Shown one piece after another: positions 15,627 through 24,420 of a DNA stretch of 64,000 nt. The DNA is from Myxococcales bacterium. Lineage in GTDB: Bacteria > Myxococcota > UBA727 > VGSZ01. Position numbers and translations under genes: made by a program. Each line of letters begins with the position of its first letter. Position 1 is the first letter of the stretch. The notes beneath the pieces were generated by a model. The model saw only the letters and a program-made list of their open reading frames with translations, had not been told where the DNA came from and searched no databases. The DNA lies in assembly GCA_023248635.1 (NCBI GenBank), contig JAHFED010000031.1, positions 1 to 64,000 on the forward strand, read 5' to 3'.

Positions 15627-16778
15627 TCAATTAGGGCTGTCGTTGCCGCCGTCGCTGTCGTCGTCGTCGCCGCTGTCGTCGTTGCCGTCGTCGTCGTTGC
15701 TGTCCTGGTCGTCGGCCTCACCTGCTTCCTCCGCTTCCTCCGCTGCGACGTCGTCGGGGGGGCCGCCGTCGATGAGCAGATCGGCGAGGGCGAGGAGCTC
15801 TTGGCTGCGCTCGACGTCGCTGACCCAGGCCGGCGGAAACGCTCCCACCCCCAGGCGCGCGCCCAGCAAGGCCCCCGCCAAGGTCGCGATGGAGTCGCTG
15901 TCGCCGGGGGTGTTGGCGCCGTGCAAGACCGCGGCAGCGGCGTTGTCGGGGTAGCGGACCAACAAATACACCGCGGCCGCGATCGCCTCATGGGCGGCCC
16001 AGGACTGCAAGCGCTCGAAGACGTCGTCGGGGTCGACGCTGGGGTCTCGGGCTTCGCCCAGCGCGCGCGCCATCATCAGCGCGGTGGTCTCGCTGTAGCG
16101 ACGGGCCACCGCGATCATCTCGAGGGCGGTGCTGAGCACGTCGGCGCCGTGCACCTGCCGCGCGATTCCCACCGCCATGGCCGCGCAGGCTGCCAGCGCG
16201 ATCGGATCGCGGTGCGTCGCTGCGCTGTGGGCGACGGCGTAGTCGACAGCGTCGTCGACGGCGTCGTGAAACACCAAGCCGAAGGGATAGGCCCTCATCA
16301 CCGAGCCGCAGCCGCCCGCGCTTTGGCCCCCGGCCGTCGACCAATGGGTCCCCTGTGCCAGGGCCCGGCACCCCGCCAGACAGGCATTTCCCGGCGCACG
16401 GTGACCACCCTGAGGATGCTTGGACCACTCGACAAAACGCCGACTCATGATCCGCATGGTGGCCTCGACGTCGGCAACGCCGGCGGCGCGGGCTTCGAGC
16501 AAGGTGCGCAGCACCTGCTCCGCCATCTGTGTGTCATCGGTATAGGGCGAAAAGCGCTTTCCTTGCACGTTCCAGTAGAGCTCAAATCCCCGAACGCCCT
16601 CGGGTCCATACCTCTGGCGAATGGCCGCCATCTTCAGGAATTCCGTGGGATGGCCCATGGCGTCGCCGATGGCGCCACCAACGACGGCCCCGCGGCAGGA
16701 CTCCCGCAGGGCGCGTCGCGCGGCAGGCTCGGTGGGCAGCGAGGAGGCGAGGGGCGGCTCGGAGGTTCTGATCGTCAT
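15627..16778 (-). CDS. ADP-ribosylglycohydrolase family protein
   Basis: Predicted 383-aa member of the ARH/DraG family, which removes ADP-ribose from proteins or small molecules using two Mg ions. Visible motifs are GAIGDAMGHPTEF near 35-47, YTDDTQM near 80, and GDSDSIATLAGALLGA near 290, whose Asp residues bind metal. The C-terminal 45 residues form an acidic Asp/Asn/Ser-rich tail (DDDSDGGNDSPN at the end) that the usual family members lack. It precedes, on the same strand, a phosphoribosyltransferase and a CBS protein. The target is unknown. Confidence 0.9.
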   Translation of the reverse strand: MTIRTSEPPLASSLPTEPAARRALRESCRGAVVGGAIGDAMGHPTEFLKMAAIRQRYGPEGVRGFELYWNVQGKRFSPYTDDTQMAEQVLRTLLEARAAGVADVEATMRIMSRRFVEWSKHPQGGHRAPGNACLAGCRALAQGTHWSTAGGQSAGGCGSVMRAYPFGLVFHDAVDDAVDYAVAHSAATHRDPIALAACAAMAVGIARQVHGADVLSTALEMIAVARRYSETTALMMARALGEARDPSVDPDDVFERLQSWAAHEAIAAAVYLLVRYPDNAAAAVLHGANTPGDSDSIATLAGALLGARLGVGAFPPAWVSDVERSQELLALADLLIDGGPPDDVAAEEAEEAGEADDQDSNDDDGNDDSGDDDDSDGGNDSPN

Positions 16779-16808
16779 GGGCCGACGCTGCCACAGACGA
16801 CGCCGCGG

Positions 16809-17477
16809 TCAGAGCGGGTGGCTGGGCTCGTGGGCTTCGGGCTCGGGGCTCGTGGGGCGGGCCAGGAGGGCGCGGACTTCGTCGTCGCTGACCTGCCGGA
16901 AGTCCAGGTACCACTGCCCCACCGAGCGAAAGGGCGCGGGGGTGCGCAAGCAGACGACATCGTCGGCCTCGGTGCGCAGGCGATCACAGGTGCTGGCGGC
17001 AGCGACCGGGACGGCGACGACGATGCGGGCGGGCTGGAGTTTGCGAATGGCGGCGACGGCGGCGCGCATGGTGTTGCCGGTGGCCAGGCCGTCGTCGACG
17101 ACGATGACGCTGCGGCCTTGAAGCTCCTGAGGGGAGCGCACGGTGTAGGCCCGGGCACGGCGCGCAAGCTCGCTGGACTCGCGACGAGCGATGGCAGCGA
17201 TGTCGCCGGCATCGAGGTCGAGGGCTTCGACGACGTCCTGGTTGAGGATGACGACGTCGCCGGCGATGGCTCCCATGGCGAACTCGGGCTGGCCGGGCAG
17301 GCCCAGCTTGCGTGCGACAATCACGTCCAAGGGGGCACGCAGCGCGCGGGCCACCTCGAAGGCGACGGGCACGCCTCCGCGCGGCAGGCCCAACACGACG
17401 ACGTCGGCGCGATCAGCGAAGGACGCCAACTGGGCGGCCAGCAGCTTTCCGGCATGGGCACGATCACGAAACAGCAT
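16809..17477 (-). CDS. phosphoribosyltransferase family protein
   Basis: Predicted 222-aa type I PRTase. The PRPP motif reads VIVVDDGLATGNTMRAAVAAI at about residues 125-145, with the two acidic residues followed by the T-G-x-T loop. An N-terminal VVVLGLPRGGVPVAFEVARAL region is typical. This is the group often called ComF/phosphoribosyltransferase of unknown specificity, found near CBS proteins in many bacteria. The start at 17477 was chosen because the upstream frame lies against the adjacent CBS gene. Its activity on a nucleobase is not shown by the sequence. Confidence 0.8.
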   Translation of the reverse strand: MLFRDRAHAGKLLAAQLASFADRADVVVLGLPRGGVPVAFEVARALRAPLDVIVARKLGLPGQPEFAMGAIAGDVVILNQDVVEALDLDAGDIAAIARRESSELARRARAYTVRSPQELQGRSVIVVDDGLATGNTMRAAVAAIRKLQPARIVVAVPVAAASTCDRLRTEADDVVCLRTPAPFRSVGQWYLDFRQVSDDEVRALLARPTSPEPEAHEPSHPL

Positions 17478-17527
17478 GGCTCGGCCACCCCAGGCGACGC
17501 AGCACTCCAGGCGGAAACAAGGAATCC

Positions 17528-17959
17528 TTATCTCGAGGGATGGGCTTCGCGTTCGGCAACTTTGGCAAAGACGGCGCCGCTTTTGCGTGTGCTCTCGAAC
17601 CCCGGGAGATCGGAGAGACTGATCACGCCGCTCACCGCGCCGCTGGCGTCGGTGCACAGGATGCGCGATTTCTGGCGACGCATCATCAGGTCCTCGGCCA
17701 CGCTGAGCTCGTCGTCGATGCTGACGAAGACCGCGTCGGCGGTCATGACGGCGGCGACCTTGGTGCTCGCCGCTTTGCCTTCGGCGACGGCGCGGATGGC
17801 GATGTCACGATCGGTGATGACGCCGATGGCCTTGTGGTCGGCGCCGCACACGGGCAGAAACCCGACGCCGTGCTCGCGCATTTTCATCGCCGCCAGCTGG
17901 ACGATGTCGTCGGGCCCCACCGAGACGACCCATTTCTTCATGACGTCCTTGCATTTCAT
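17528..17959 (-). CDS. CBS-pair domain protein
   Basis: Predicted 143-aa protein made of two CBS repeats. The first has CKDVMKKWVVSVGPDDIV and GVITDRDIAIRAV; the second has VAAVMTADAVFVSIDDELSV and GVISLSDL. CBS pairs bind adenosine nucleotides and usually act as energy sensors. A GGAG ribosome-binding site sits 7 nt before the ATG. The gene lies upstream of the phosphoribosyltransferase and ADP-ribosylglycohydrolase genes, which together hint at a nucleotide-responsive unit. Confidence 0.85.
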   Translation of the reverse strand: MKCKDVMKKWVVSVGPDDIVQLAAMKMREHGVGFLPVCGADHKAIGVITDRDIAIRAVAEGKAASTKVAAVMTADAVFVSIDDELSVAEDLMMRRQKSRILCTDASGAVSGVISLSDLPGFESTRKSGAVFAKVAEREAHPSR

Positions 17960-18066
17960 GAGCGCACCTCCAGGAGCAACGCGCTCCTCGAGGAACCCTA
18001 GGATCAAGCCTCGATCCTGGCAGGCGAGCACGCCAATTCGACGTCGTCATCGGCTATGTTGGGCCC

Positions 18067-18699
18067 ATGCACCGGCCCTCTGCCGCAGAGATCGACGCCT
18101 GGCCCTCTCCCACGCCCGACGCCCCCTGGTCGCTGCTGCTCAGCGGCTGCCTGCACGGCAATGCCTGTGGCGTCGACGGCACCGACTACGGCGGCTGGGA
18201 CCTGCGCGCCCGCCTGTTGGGCAGCAAGAACGTCGACGTCACCCCCTTCTGTCCCGAAGACGCCATCTGGGGCACGCCCCGGGCGCTGTGCGACCTGCAC
18301 GGCGGCAACGGCTTCGACGTCCTCGACGGCACGGCCCGGGTGCTCACCGAGGCGGGCGAAGACTGGACCGCTGGCATGCTCGAAGCGGCGCAGCGGATGT
18401 TGGCCGTGGCGATGAGGGCGCGGGTGCGGGTGGCCATCCTGATGGACATCAGCGCGGCCTGCGGCTCCCAGGTGATCTACCTCGGCAGGCGCACCGCTCC
18501 CCTCAAGGTGCTGCAGCGGGGTCCGGGCGTGTGCGCCGCCACGCTGATGCGCGCGGGGATCAAGGTCGTCGCCCAGCGCGATCTGAAAACCATGGGACTG
18601 CTGCTGCGCAAGATCGATCCCACCCACGTCGTCGACGCCCACGCCCGCGACTACGACCAGAGCGATTGGTACCGCGGCTATTTCAAGCCGGCGTCTTGA
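18067..18699 (+). CDS. DUF523-like protein
   Basis: Predicted 210-aa protein with an N-terminal segment LLLSGCLHGNACGVDGTDYG that carries Cys pairs in the DUF523 arrangement (C-L-x-G-x-x-C-x-x-D-G). Further conserved blocks include VDVTPFCPED near 56-65, ILMDISAACGSQ and GVCAATLMRAGI. DUF523 function is not established, although a conserved Cys set suggests an iron-sulfur or metal site. It is divergent from the CBS gene and followed by a family A palindrome 8 bp after the stop. Confidence 0.75.
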   Translation: MHRPSAAEIDAWPSPTPDAPWSLLLSGCLHGNACGVDGTDYGGWDLRARLLGSKNVDVTPFCPEDAIWGTPRALCDLHGGNGFDVLDGTARVLTEAGEDWTAGMLEAAQRMLAVAMRARVRVAILMDISAACGSQVIYLGRRTAPLKVLQRGPGVCAATLMRAGIKVVAQRDLKTMGLLLRKIDPTHVVDAHARDYDQSDWYRGYFKPAS

Positions 18700-18706
18700 G
18701 CATCAA

Positions 18707-18766
18707 CACTTCCAGACGCGCCGGCGTCTTCCAGACGCGCCAGCGTCTTTGAACATCCAAACTTCA
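18707..18766 (+). repeat. family A palindrome, partial double copy
   Basis: Two adjacent palindromic units read CAGACGCgccggCGTCT and CAGACGCgccagCGTCT, followed by TTGAACATCCAAACTTC. They are the same orientation and core as the 11.2-kb array, and begin about 8 bp after the DUF523 stop. Confidence 0.85.
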
Positions 18767-18961
18767 CCTAGGGTGGGCGCACCTCTTCCAGGCATTGGAG
18801 GCCGATCGCTCCAAGCACGCGCGGTCGCCCAAAAAGCTCGTGTGATCGCTGGGCGTACAGTAGACGACAGCCCGGGCCTTTGGCGCGCGCATCCGGCTGC
18901 GGATCCACGGGTGGCACGAATTTCGCGTTGGCGCCGTCTGCCTTCAGGTCCTGGGAGTTTC

Positions 18962-21900
18962 ATGCATCGTCTGCTGCCCTTTGTGCTCCTTGCCCTCGCG
19001 TTGCCGGCAACAGCTGGAGATCGCTTCCAGCTGCGCACCTTCCGCACCGGCGGTCTGACGGTGGCGGTCGATGCCCGAGGCGACGCCTTCGCCGTGAAGC
19101 TCCACGGACAAGACGCCAACCAGGTCGCCGTCGTCGTCGAAGAGCTGCTGCAGAAGGTTCCCGACGCCGCGGGCACGCCGATCACACGGGCCTGGACGCT
19201 GCGCCCTGATGGCTTGATCGGCATGGAGGTCGCTGCCCCCCTCGCCGCGGCCCAGCTGCGGGTCCTGGCCTCGCTGGTCGCTGCCAGAGGCGGACACCTC
19301 TGGCCCGCCCTCACCCGTCCCATCGGCATCCCCAGCGACAACCGCGCCTTCGCCGACGACCAGCTCGTCGTCACCGCCGCCGCTGGACAGCTCGAGGTGG
19401 TCTTGCAGACCCTGTTGCCCAAGAGCGACGGCGTCGTGGTCCGCCGCTCCGAGCGCCTCAAGGACACCGCCCTGGTGGCCGTCGGCGCCGCCTTCGACTT
19501 CGACGCCGTCAACGCGTCGGTTGCGCTGGCCTTGTTGCCCGGGGTGGTCAGCGTCGAGCCCAATCTCTACCGCGAGCTCAAGGCCGCCGCCACCGTCGAC
19601 GATCCCCTCTTTCCGCTGCAGTGGCACCTCGCCCGCGGTGCCGGCAACGCCGACGTACCGGGTCTCGGCACCATCCACGCTGACGTCGCTTGGGACACGA
19701 GCAAGGGCAACCCCAGCGTCGTCGTCGCCGTCTTCGACACCGGCACCGATTGGGAGCACCCCGATCTCCTCCCCAACGTCCGACAGGATCTGATGTTCGA
19801 TCCCACCGGCGACAACGATCCGCGCCCCGAGTGCGAGCAGAGCCAGGACGGCATCGACGTCTCGACGCACTGCCCCGCCGATGCTCCCTTCAAAGAGAGC
19901 CACGGCACCTCGGTGTCAGGGACCATCGCCGCCGTCGGCGACAACGGCTTGGGCCTGTCTGGCGTGTGTCCCCAGTGCACGCTGATGCCGGTGCGACTGC
20001 TCGGTGCGCCGACCAACGACTCCCTGTCGATCGCCGAAATCTTTGCCCGCGGTTGCGATCCCGAGAACAACGGCGCCGGCAACGGTGCCTGGATCATCAA
20101 CAACTCTTGGGGCCCGGGCCTCTCGCTCTTTTTCCCGCTCTCCCAATCCGAGCGCACGGCCTTCGGCATCTGCCGCGACATCGGTCGCAACGGCAAAGGC
20201 ACGGTGATCATCTTTGCCGCCGGCAACGAGACCAGCAACGTCGCCGCCGACGCCTACGCCAAAGATCCCTACGTCATCGGCGTCGCGGCCTCGAGCAACC
20301 TCGACGACTGGGCGCCCTATTCGAACTTCGGCGCCGAGATCGACGTCGCTGCTCCCTCGCTGGGGGGCACCATCAACGAAGACAACTTCGGCATCGTCAC
20401 CACCGACGTGCGCGGCGACGAGGGCTACTCCATCGACGCCGGCCGCTTCGACCTCGACTACACGCTGGACTTCTCGGGCACCTCGGCCTCGAGCCCGGTC
20501 ACCTCCGGCGTCGCCGGTCTCATCCTGTCGGTGAACCCCACGCTGAGCGCCGAACAGGTGCGCCTGGTGTTGACGGCGACGGCAGACAAGATTCACGCCG
20601 ACAAAGTCCCCTGGGACCAGATCTTCGGCCAGGACATCAACGCGGCCTTCGACTACGACGACGACGGCCACTCCATCGGCTTCGGCTATGGACGCATCAA
20701 CGCCGCCACCGCCATCGCGTTGGCCGCCGATCCCATCGCCCTCGCAGCCTTGCTCGGCGACGCGGGCGCCCGCTGTGAGGACCTGCCCTGCGCAATCTGC
20801 TCCGCCGAGGGCGTGTGCTTGACCTCGTGCACCGCGCAGAGCGACTGCGCCGACGGCTCCATCTGCAACCTCGAGCTCGGCGCCTGCGAGCTGCCCCGCG
20901 AAGGACGCACCGACTTCCTGGCACCCTGCAATTCCGACTGCGCCTTCTGCGTCTCCACGCTCGACACCGCCTTCGAGGCCACTCAAGTGTGCAGCCGCGA
21001 ATGCACCACCGACGCCTCCTGCGATCCCCGCTGCGCCGACGGCGACCCGGAATGCGTCACCGACAACTTCGACTGCCGCCCCATCACCGACGACCCCGAA
21101 GGCCCGGCCATCTGTGCGGTGGGCGATCCCAACAGCGGTGGCCCCAACGACTTCAACCGCTGTCCCCGCAACGACTTCGTCGGCGTCCCCACCCTCGTGC
21201 TCTCGGACGAAGGCAAAGAGCTCTGCGGCGAGAGCTGCCTCGATGACGCTCCCGGGGCCTGTCCCTACGGCTTTGCTTGCGGCGAAGCCATCTGCGTCTG
21301 CAGCCGCGAAAACCAAAATGGCGATTGTCGCGAGCTGACTTGCGAAGCCTCTGTTCCCGGCGCCGGCGAAATCGGCCTCTGCTTGCCCAAGCCCGGCCAC
21401 GCCGACATCTGCAAGGCCGACGTCGACTGTCAGTTCGGCGACTACTGCCAGCTGCCCGAAGGCGTCTGCCACCTCGAGGACCGCGACTGCGACGTCTGCC
21501 GGGCCTGCTCCGACTCCAGCGAATGCGGCGGCCGCGAGGCCTGCCTGGGCGCCAGCGATACCGAAGCCGGCGTGTGCACCGTCGCCTGCGACGACGGCGA
21601 AGCTTGCCCGGGCAATACCCGCTGTCGCACGGTTTCAGTGCCCTCCTTCGGCGGACGGGTGCGGCAGTTCGATGCCTGCGTCGGCGACGGCGCCGCCAAC
21701 GAAGACGGCACCCTGTCTCCCCAACAAGCTTGTGCAGATCTGGAGTGTGCCGTTGCGTGTCGGGCCGACCTTCCCTGCCAAGGCAACCTGGTGTGCTCAG
21801 CCGGAGAGTGCGTGGCTCCCCCTCCGCCCCCGGGAGAAGAGGTTGTCGACGACAGCGAGCTGCGCCTCTCGGGCGGCGGCCCAGGCTGTGGCGGCTGCAA

Positions 21901-21985
21901 CGGCGCGGGCACCGGCTTCGGCGTGCTGCCCCTGGCCGTGTTGGGACTCTTGCGTCGTCGGCGACACGCTCGTCACGCTGCCTGA
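18962..21985 (+). CDS. subtilisin-like serine protease with Cys-rich domain and MYXO-CTERM-like tail
   Basis: Predicted 1007-aa exported S8-family protease. The signal peptide is MHRLLPFVLLALALPATAG. The catalytic triad is visible as Asp259 (VAVFDTGTD), His314 (ESHGTSVSGT) and Ser508 (SGTSASSPV), with the oxyanion Asn in NNSWGPG. Residues about 600-960 are Cys-rich (over 40 Cys) in EGF-like spacing. The C-terminus has a Gly/Cys cluster (GGPGCGGCNGAGTG), a hydrophobic helix and the Arg-rich end RRRRHARHAA, matching the MYXO-CTERM sorting tail. Likely attached to or released at the cell surface. The start at 18962 gives a clean signal peptide; codons upstream lack one. Confidence 0.9.
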   Translation: MHRLLPFVLLALALPATAGDRFQLRTFRTGGLTVAVDARGDAFAVKLHGQDANQVAVVVEELLQKVPDAAGTPITRAWTLRPDGLIGMEVAAPLAAAQLRVLASLVAARGGHLWPALTRPIGIPSDNRAFADDQLVVTAAAGQLEVVLQTLLPKSDGVVVRRSERLKDTALVAVGAAFDFDAVNASVALALLPGVVSVEPNLYRELKAAATVDDPLFPLQWHLARGAGNADVPGLGTIHADVAWDTSKGNPSVVVAVFDTGTDWEHPDLLPNVRQDLMFDPTGDNDPRPECEQSQDGIDVSTHCPADAPFKESHGTSVSGTIAAVGDNGLGLSGVCPQCTLMPVRLLGAPTNDSLSIAEIFARGCDPENNGAGNGAWIINNSWGPGLSLFFPLSQSERTAFGICRDIGRNGKGTVIIFAAGNETSNVAADAYAKDPYVIGVAASSNLDDWAPYSNFGAEIDVAAPSLGGTINEDNFGIVTTDVRGDEGYSIDAGRFDLDYTLDFSGTSASSPVTSGVAGLILSVNPTLSAEQVRLVLTATADKIHADKVPWDQIFGQDINAAFDYDDDGHSIGFGYGRINAATAIALAADPIALAALLGDAGARCEDLPCAICSAEGVCLTSCTAQSDCADGSICNLELGACELPREGRTDFLAPCNSDCAFCVSTLDTAFEATQVCSRECTTDASCDPRCADGDPECVTDNFDCRPITDDPEGPAICAVGDPNSGGPNDFNRCPRNDFVGVPTLVLSDEGKELCGESCLDDAPGACPYGFACGEAICVCSRENQNGDCRELTCEASVPGAGEIGLCLPKPGHADICKADVDCQFGDYCQLPEGVCHLEDRDCDVCRACSDSSECGGREACLGASDTEAGVCTVACDDGEACPGNTRCRTVSVPSFGGRVRQFDACVGDGAANEDGTLSPQQACADLECAVACRADLPCQGNLVCSAGECVAPPPPPGEEVVDDSELRLSGGGPGCGGCNGAGTGFGVLPLAVLGLLRRRRHARHAA

Positions 21986-22024
21986 CACCGCGGCGTCGGC
22001 GCGGCCGATCGGTACACTGGGCCG

Positions 22025-23269
22025 GTGCTGCTGGATGGGCTCTTGACCTTGCTGCGTCGGCTCGTGGCCCTGCTCGTAGTGGGTGCGGCGTCGGCGCAGG
22101 CCGCTGAGCCAGTCGTCGAAAGCGGCGACGACCTCGTGGTCATGCTGGTCACCTTCAGCCCCGGCGACGACGTCACCTCTTGGTTCGGCCACAGCGCTCT
22201 CGTCGTCGAGAACCGTAAAACCCGCGATGCCCGCCTCTACAACTATGGCGAGTTTTCTTTCGATGACACCCTGCTCGTGCGCTACGCCCTGGGACGTCTG
22301 GAGTTCTGGGTCGGCGAAAGGCCCGTCGAACAGACGCTCGAGCTCTACCGGCGCCAACGCCGCAGCATCGGGATCCAGGAGCTGGCGCTGACGCCGTCGC
22401 AACGACTCGAGACTGCCGCTTTCTTGCGCAACAACGCGCTACCGGAACACCGCGGCTATCTTTACGATCACTTCACCGACAACTGCGCCACCCGGCCCCG
22501 CGACGTGATCGACCTCGTCACCGGCGGGCGTTTGCGTGCTGCCGCTGCGGGTCCGGGGCGGCTGAGCTTGCGCGAGCACACCCGCCGCCACACGGCGCGC
22601 AATCCCGTGCTCGCCGTGCTGATCGATTTCGTGATGAACAGCGACGTCGACCGTCCGCTGACCCGCTGGGAAGAGGCCTTTTTGCCGGCGGAGCTCGCAG
22701 CCCTGGTGGCCGACGCCGACGACGGCGACGGCCACGGGTTGGTGGCCCGGGCGTTCACCGATTTTCAGGCACCCGAGCGGGCAGCACCCCCCGCCCAAGC
22801 CCCGCGCTCCTGGCCCGGGATGCTCGGCATCGGCACCGGCGTCGCCGTCGTCGCCTGGCGGGTGCGCCGCACGCGTCGGTTGCTGGGAGCCCTGAGCGCC
22901 CTCGTTGGCTTCGTCGTCGGCGTGCCGGGGCTCGTCCTGCTCATCATGTGGACCTGCACCGATCACCTGGTGGCCCACGACAACGAAAACGTGCTGTTGG
23001 CCAATCCGCTCACCCTCATGGGCCTGCCGCTCGGCGTGGCCTGGGCCCTCGGCTCACAGCGGGCCGGGCGCGGGCTGCGGGTGCTGTGGCCCCTCGTTGC
23101 CCTTTTGGCCCTGGGCGGGCTGGCGCTCAAAGCCCTGCCCGGGTTCGACCAGGACAATTGGAACATCCTCGCCCTGGTCGTCCCCGCTGTCGTCGCCCTG
23201 GGGGTGGCGGTGCGGCGGGGCCCAGTTGATCCAGCGGCGGGCGGTCGCCGAGATGCGGCCCGCGACTGA
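22025..23269 (+). CDS. DUF4105 (Lnb N-terminal domain-like) membrane protein
   Basis: Predicted 414-aa protein. A signal or anchor (about 8-26) precedes an extracytoplasmic domain with VMLVTFSPGDDVTSWFGHSAL, LYNYGEFSFDD, and YDHFTDNCATRPRD, the Gly-Asp/Ser-Trp-Phe-Gly-His and Asn-Cys pattern of DUF4105. Four hydrophobic helices follow in the C-terminal 150 residues. Lnb proteins in this family add acyl chains to lipoproteins with a Cys as nucleophile, and the Cys in NCATR is the candidate. The GTG start lies 40 bp after the subtilase stop; co-transcription is likely. Confidence 0.8.
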   Translation: MLLDGLLTLLRRLVALLVVGAASAQAAEPVVESGDDLVVMLVTFSPGDDVTSWFGHSALVVENRKTRDARLYNYGEFSFDDTLLVRYALGRLEFWVGERPVEQTLELYRRQRRSIGIQELALTPSQRLETAAFLRNNALPEHRGYLYDHFTDNCATRPRDVIDLVTGGRLRAAAAGPGRLSLREHTRRHTARNPVLAVLIDFVMNSDVDRPLTRWEEAFLPAELAALVADADDGDGHGLVARAFTDFQAPERAAPPAQAPRSWPGMLGIGTGVAVVAWRVRRTRRLLGALSALVGFVVGVPGLVLLIMWTCTDHLVAHDNENVLLANPLTLMGLPLGVAWALGSQRAGRGLRVLWPLVALLALGGLALKALPGFDQDNWNILALVVPAVVALGVAVRRGPVDPAAGGRRDAARD

Positions 23270-23323
23270 TCTGATCCGACCCAGAGTTTGAGCGTCGGTG
23301 GGGCCGTGGTACCTCACACCTCC

Positions 23324-24346
23324 ATGCTTCGCGTCGTCGTCGTTGCCTCTTTGCTCGTCTCTCTCGCGGCGCGTGCCGACGAGCAGGACGATGCCTTGGC
23401 CCGCCTCGTCGAGGCTGTGCAAGACGCCTCGAGCTTCAAGATCAGAGCGACCGCCGCCGTGGCTTTGGGGCGGCTGGGAAATCCGCGGGTGGTGCCCATC
23501 CTCGCCGAGGTCGCCCGCTCCGACGACTCCTACGCGGTGCGGGCGGCGGCAGCGGCAGCGCTCGGCCGGATGAACGACGTCAGCGCCGTTGGGCCCCTGT
23601 TCGAGGCGCTGCACGATTCCGACGAATACGTCCGCCACGAAGCCAACGACGCCCTCGACCGCTTTCACACCCCCACACACCTCCTCGCCTTCCGCGAAGC
23701 GCTGAGCTCCGACGACGCCGTGGTGCGCTTGGCAGCGGTGCGGGCCTATGGCGACGTCGTGCGGGATCCGCTGGCGTCGGCGGGCGTGGCCTCCTTCGTG
23801 ATCACCGCCCTGGGTGACGACGACGAAACTGTGGCTGCAGCGGCAGAGACGGCGATCAGCGCCGTGGCCCACGAACGCGCGGTGCCCTTGCTCATCGGCG
23901 GACTCGGCGACGGCGCCGCCGGCGTACGCTCGGCCTGCGCCCGGCTGCTCGAAAAGCGCGCCGATCCCAGAGCGGTGAACCCCCTCATCGCCCTCATCGT
24001 CAGCACCGACGAACCCGAGGACGTCCGCCGGCCTGCTCGCTCGGCCCTCAAACGCCACCTCGAGTACGTCGACGTCGGCCGCTACTCCGCCGACGCCGCC
24101 GACCCCAGCAAGCCCGAACGCGTCACCGCCTTGCGCGTGATCGCCGCGCTCGGCGACCAGCGCACCCTCGGCCTCGTCGAAAGCTTCCTGAAAGACAGCG
24201 ACCCCACCGTCCGCGTCGCCGGAGCCCGCGCTGCCGTCGACTTCGGTGGACCCAAGGCCCGCGGCTTCGTCGAGCAAGCCAGCGCGAAGGAAACCGAGCC
24301 CCGCCAGAAGCGCAACCTCGAGAACCTCCTGCGCTCGATGCGCTGA
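23324..24346 (+). CDS. exported HEAT-repeat protein
   Basis: Predicted 340-aa protein with signal MLRVVVVASLLVSLAARA and about nine HEAT/PBS-lyase-like repeats: for example AVALGRLGNPRVVPILAEV, AAALGRMNDVSAVGPLFEAL and ALGDQRTLGLVESFLKDS. The repeats cover almost all of the mature protein and would form a helical solenoid that binds other proteins. The final residues are basic. The downstream gap contains a short repeat shared with 38886-38921. The role is unknown. Confidence 0.8.
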   Translation: MLRVVVVASLLVSLAARADEQDDALARLVEAVQDASSFKIRATAAVALGRLGNPRVVPILAEVARSDDSYAVRAAAAAALGRMNDVSAVGPLFEALHDSDEYVRHEANDALDRFHTPTHLLAFREALSSDDAVVRLAAVRAYGDVVRDPLASAGVASFVITALGDDDETVAAAAETAISAVAHERAVPLLIGGLGDGAAGVRSACARLLEKRADPRAVNPLIALIVSTDEPEDVRRPARSALKRHLEYVDVGRYSADAADPSKPERVTALRVIAALGDQRTLGLVESFLKDSDPTVRVAGARAAVDFGGPKARGFVEQASAKETEPRQKRNLENLLRSMR

Positions 24347-24420
24347 GCCAATTTCTTTGCCCTCAGGCCGGGCGGCCAATTATCTTGGCACGGCGGATCG
24401 AAGCGACCCTGCGCGCCAAT

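Noticed and set aside
15567-18752. 1061-aa plus-strand open frame
   Set aside because: It is antisense to the pilin promoter, ADP-ribosylglycohydrolase, phosphoribosyltransferase and CBS genes, all with clear motifs on the minus strand.
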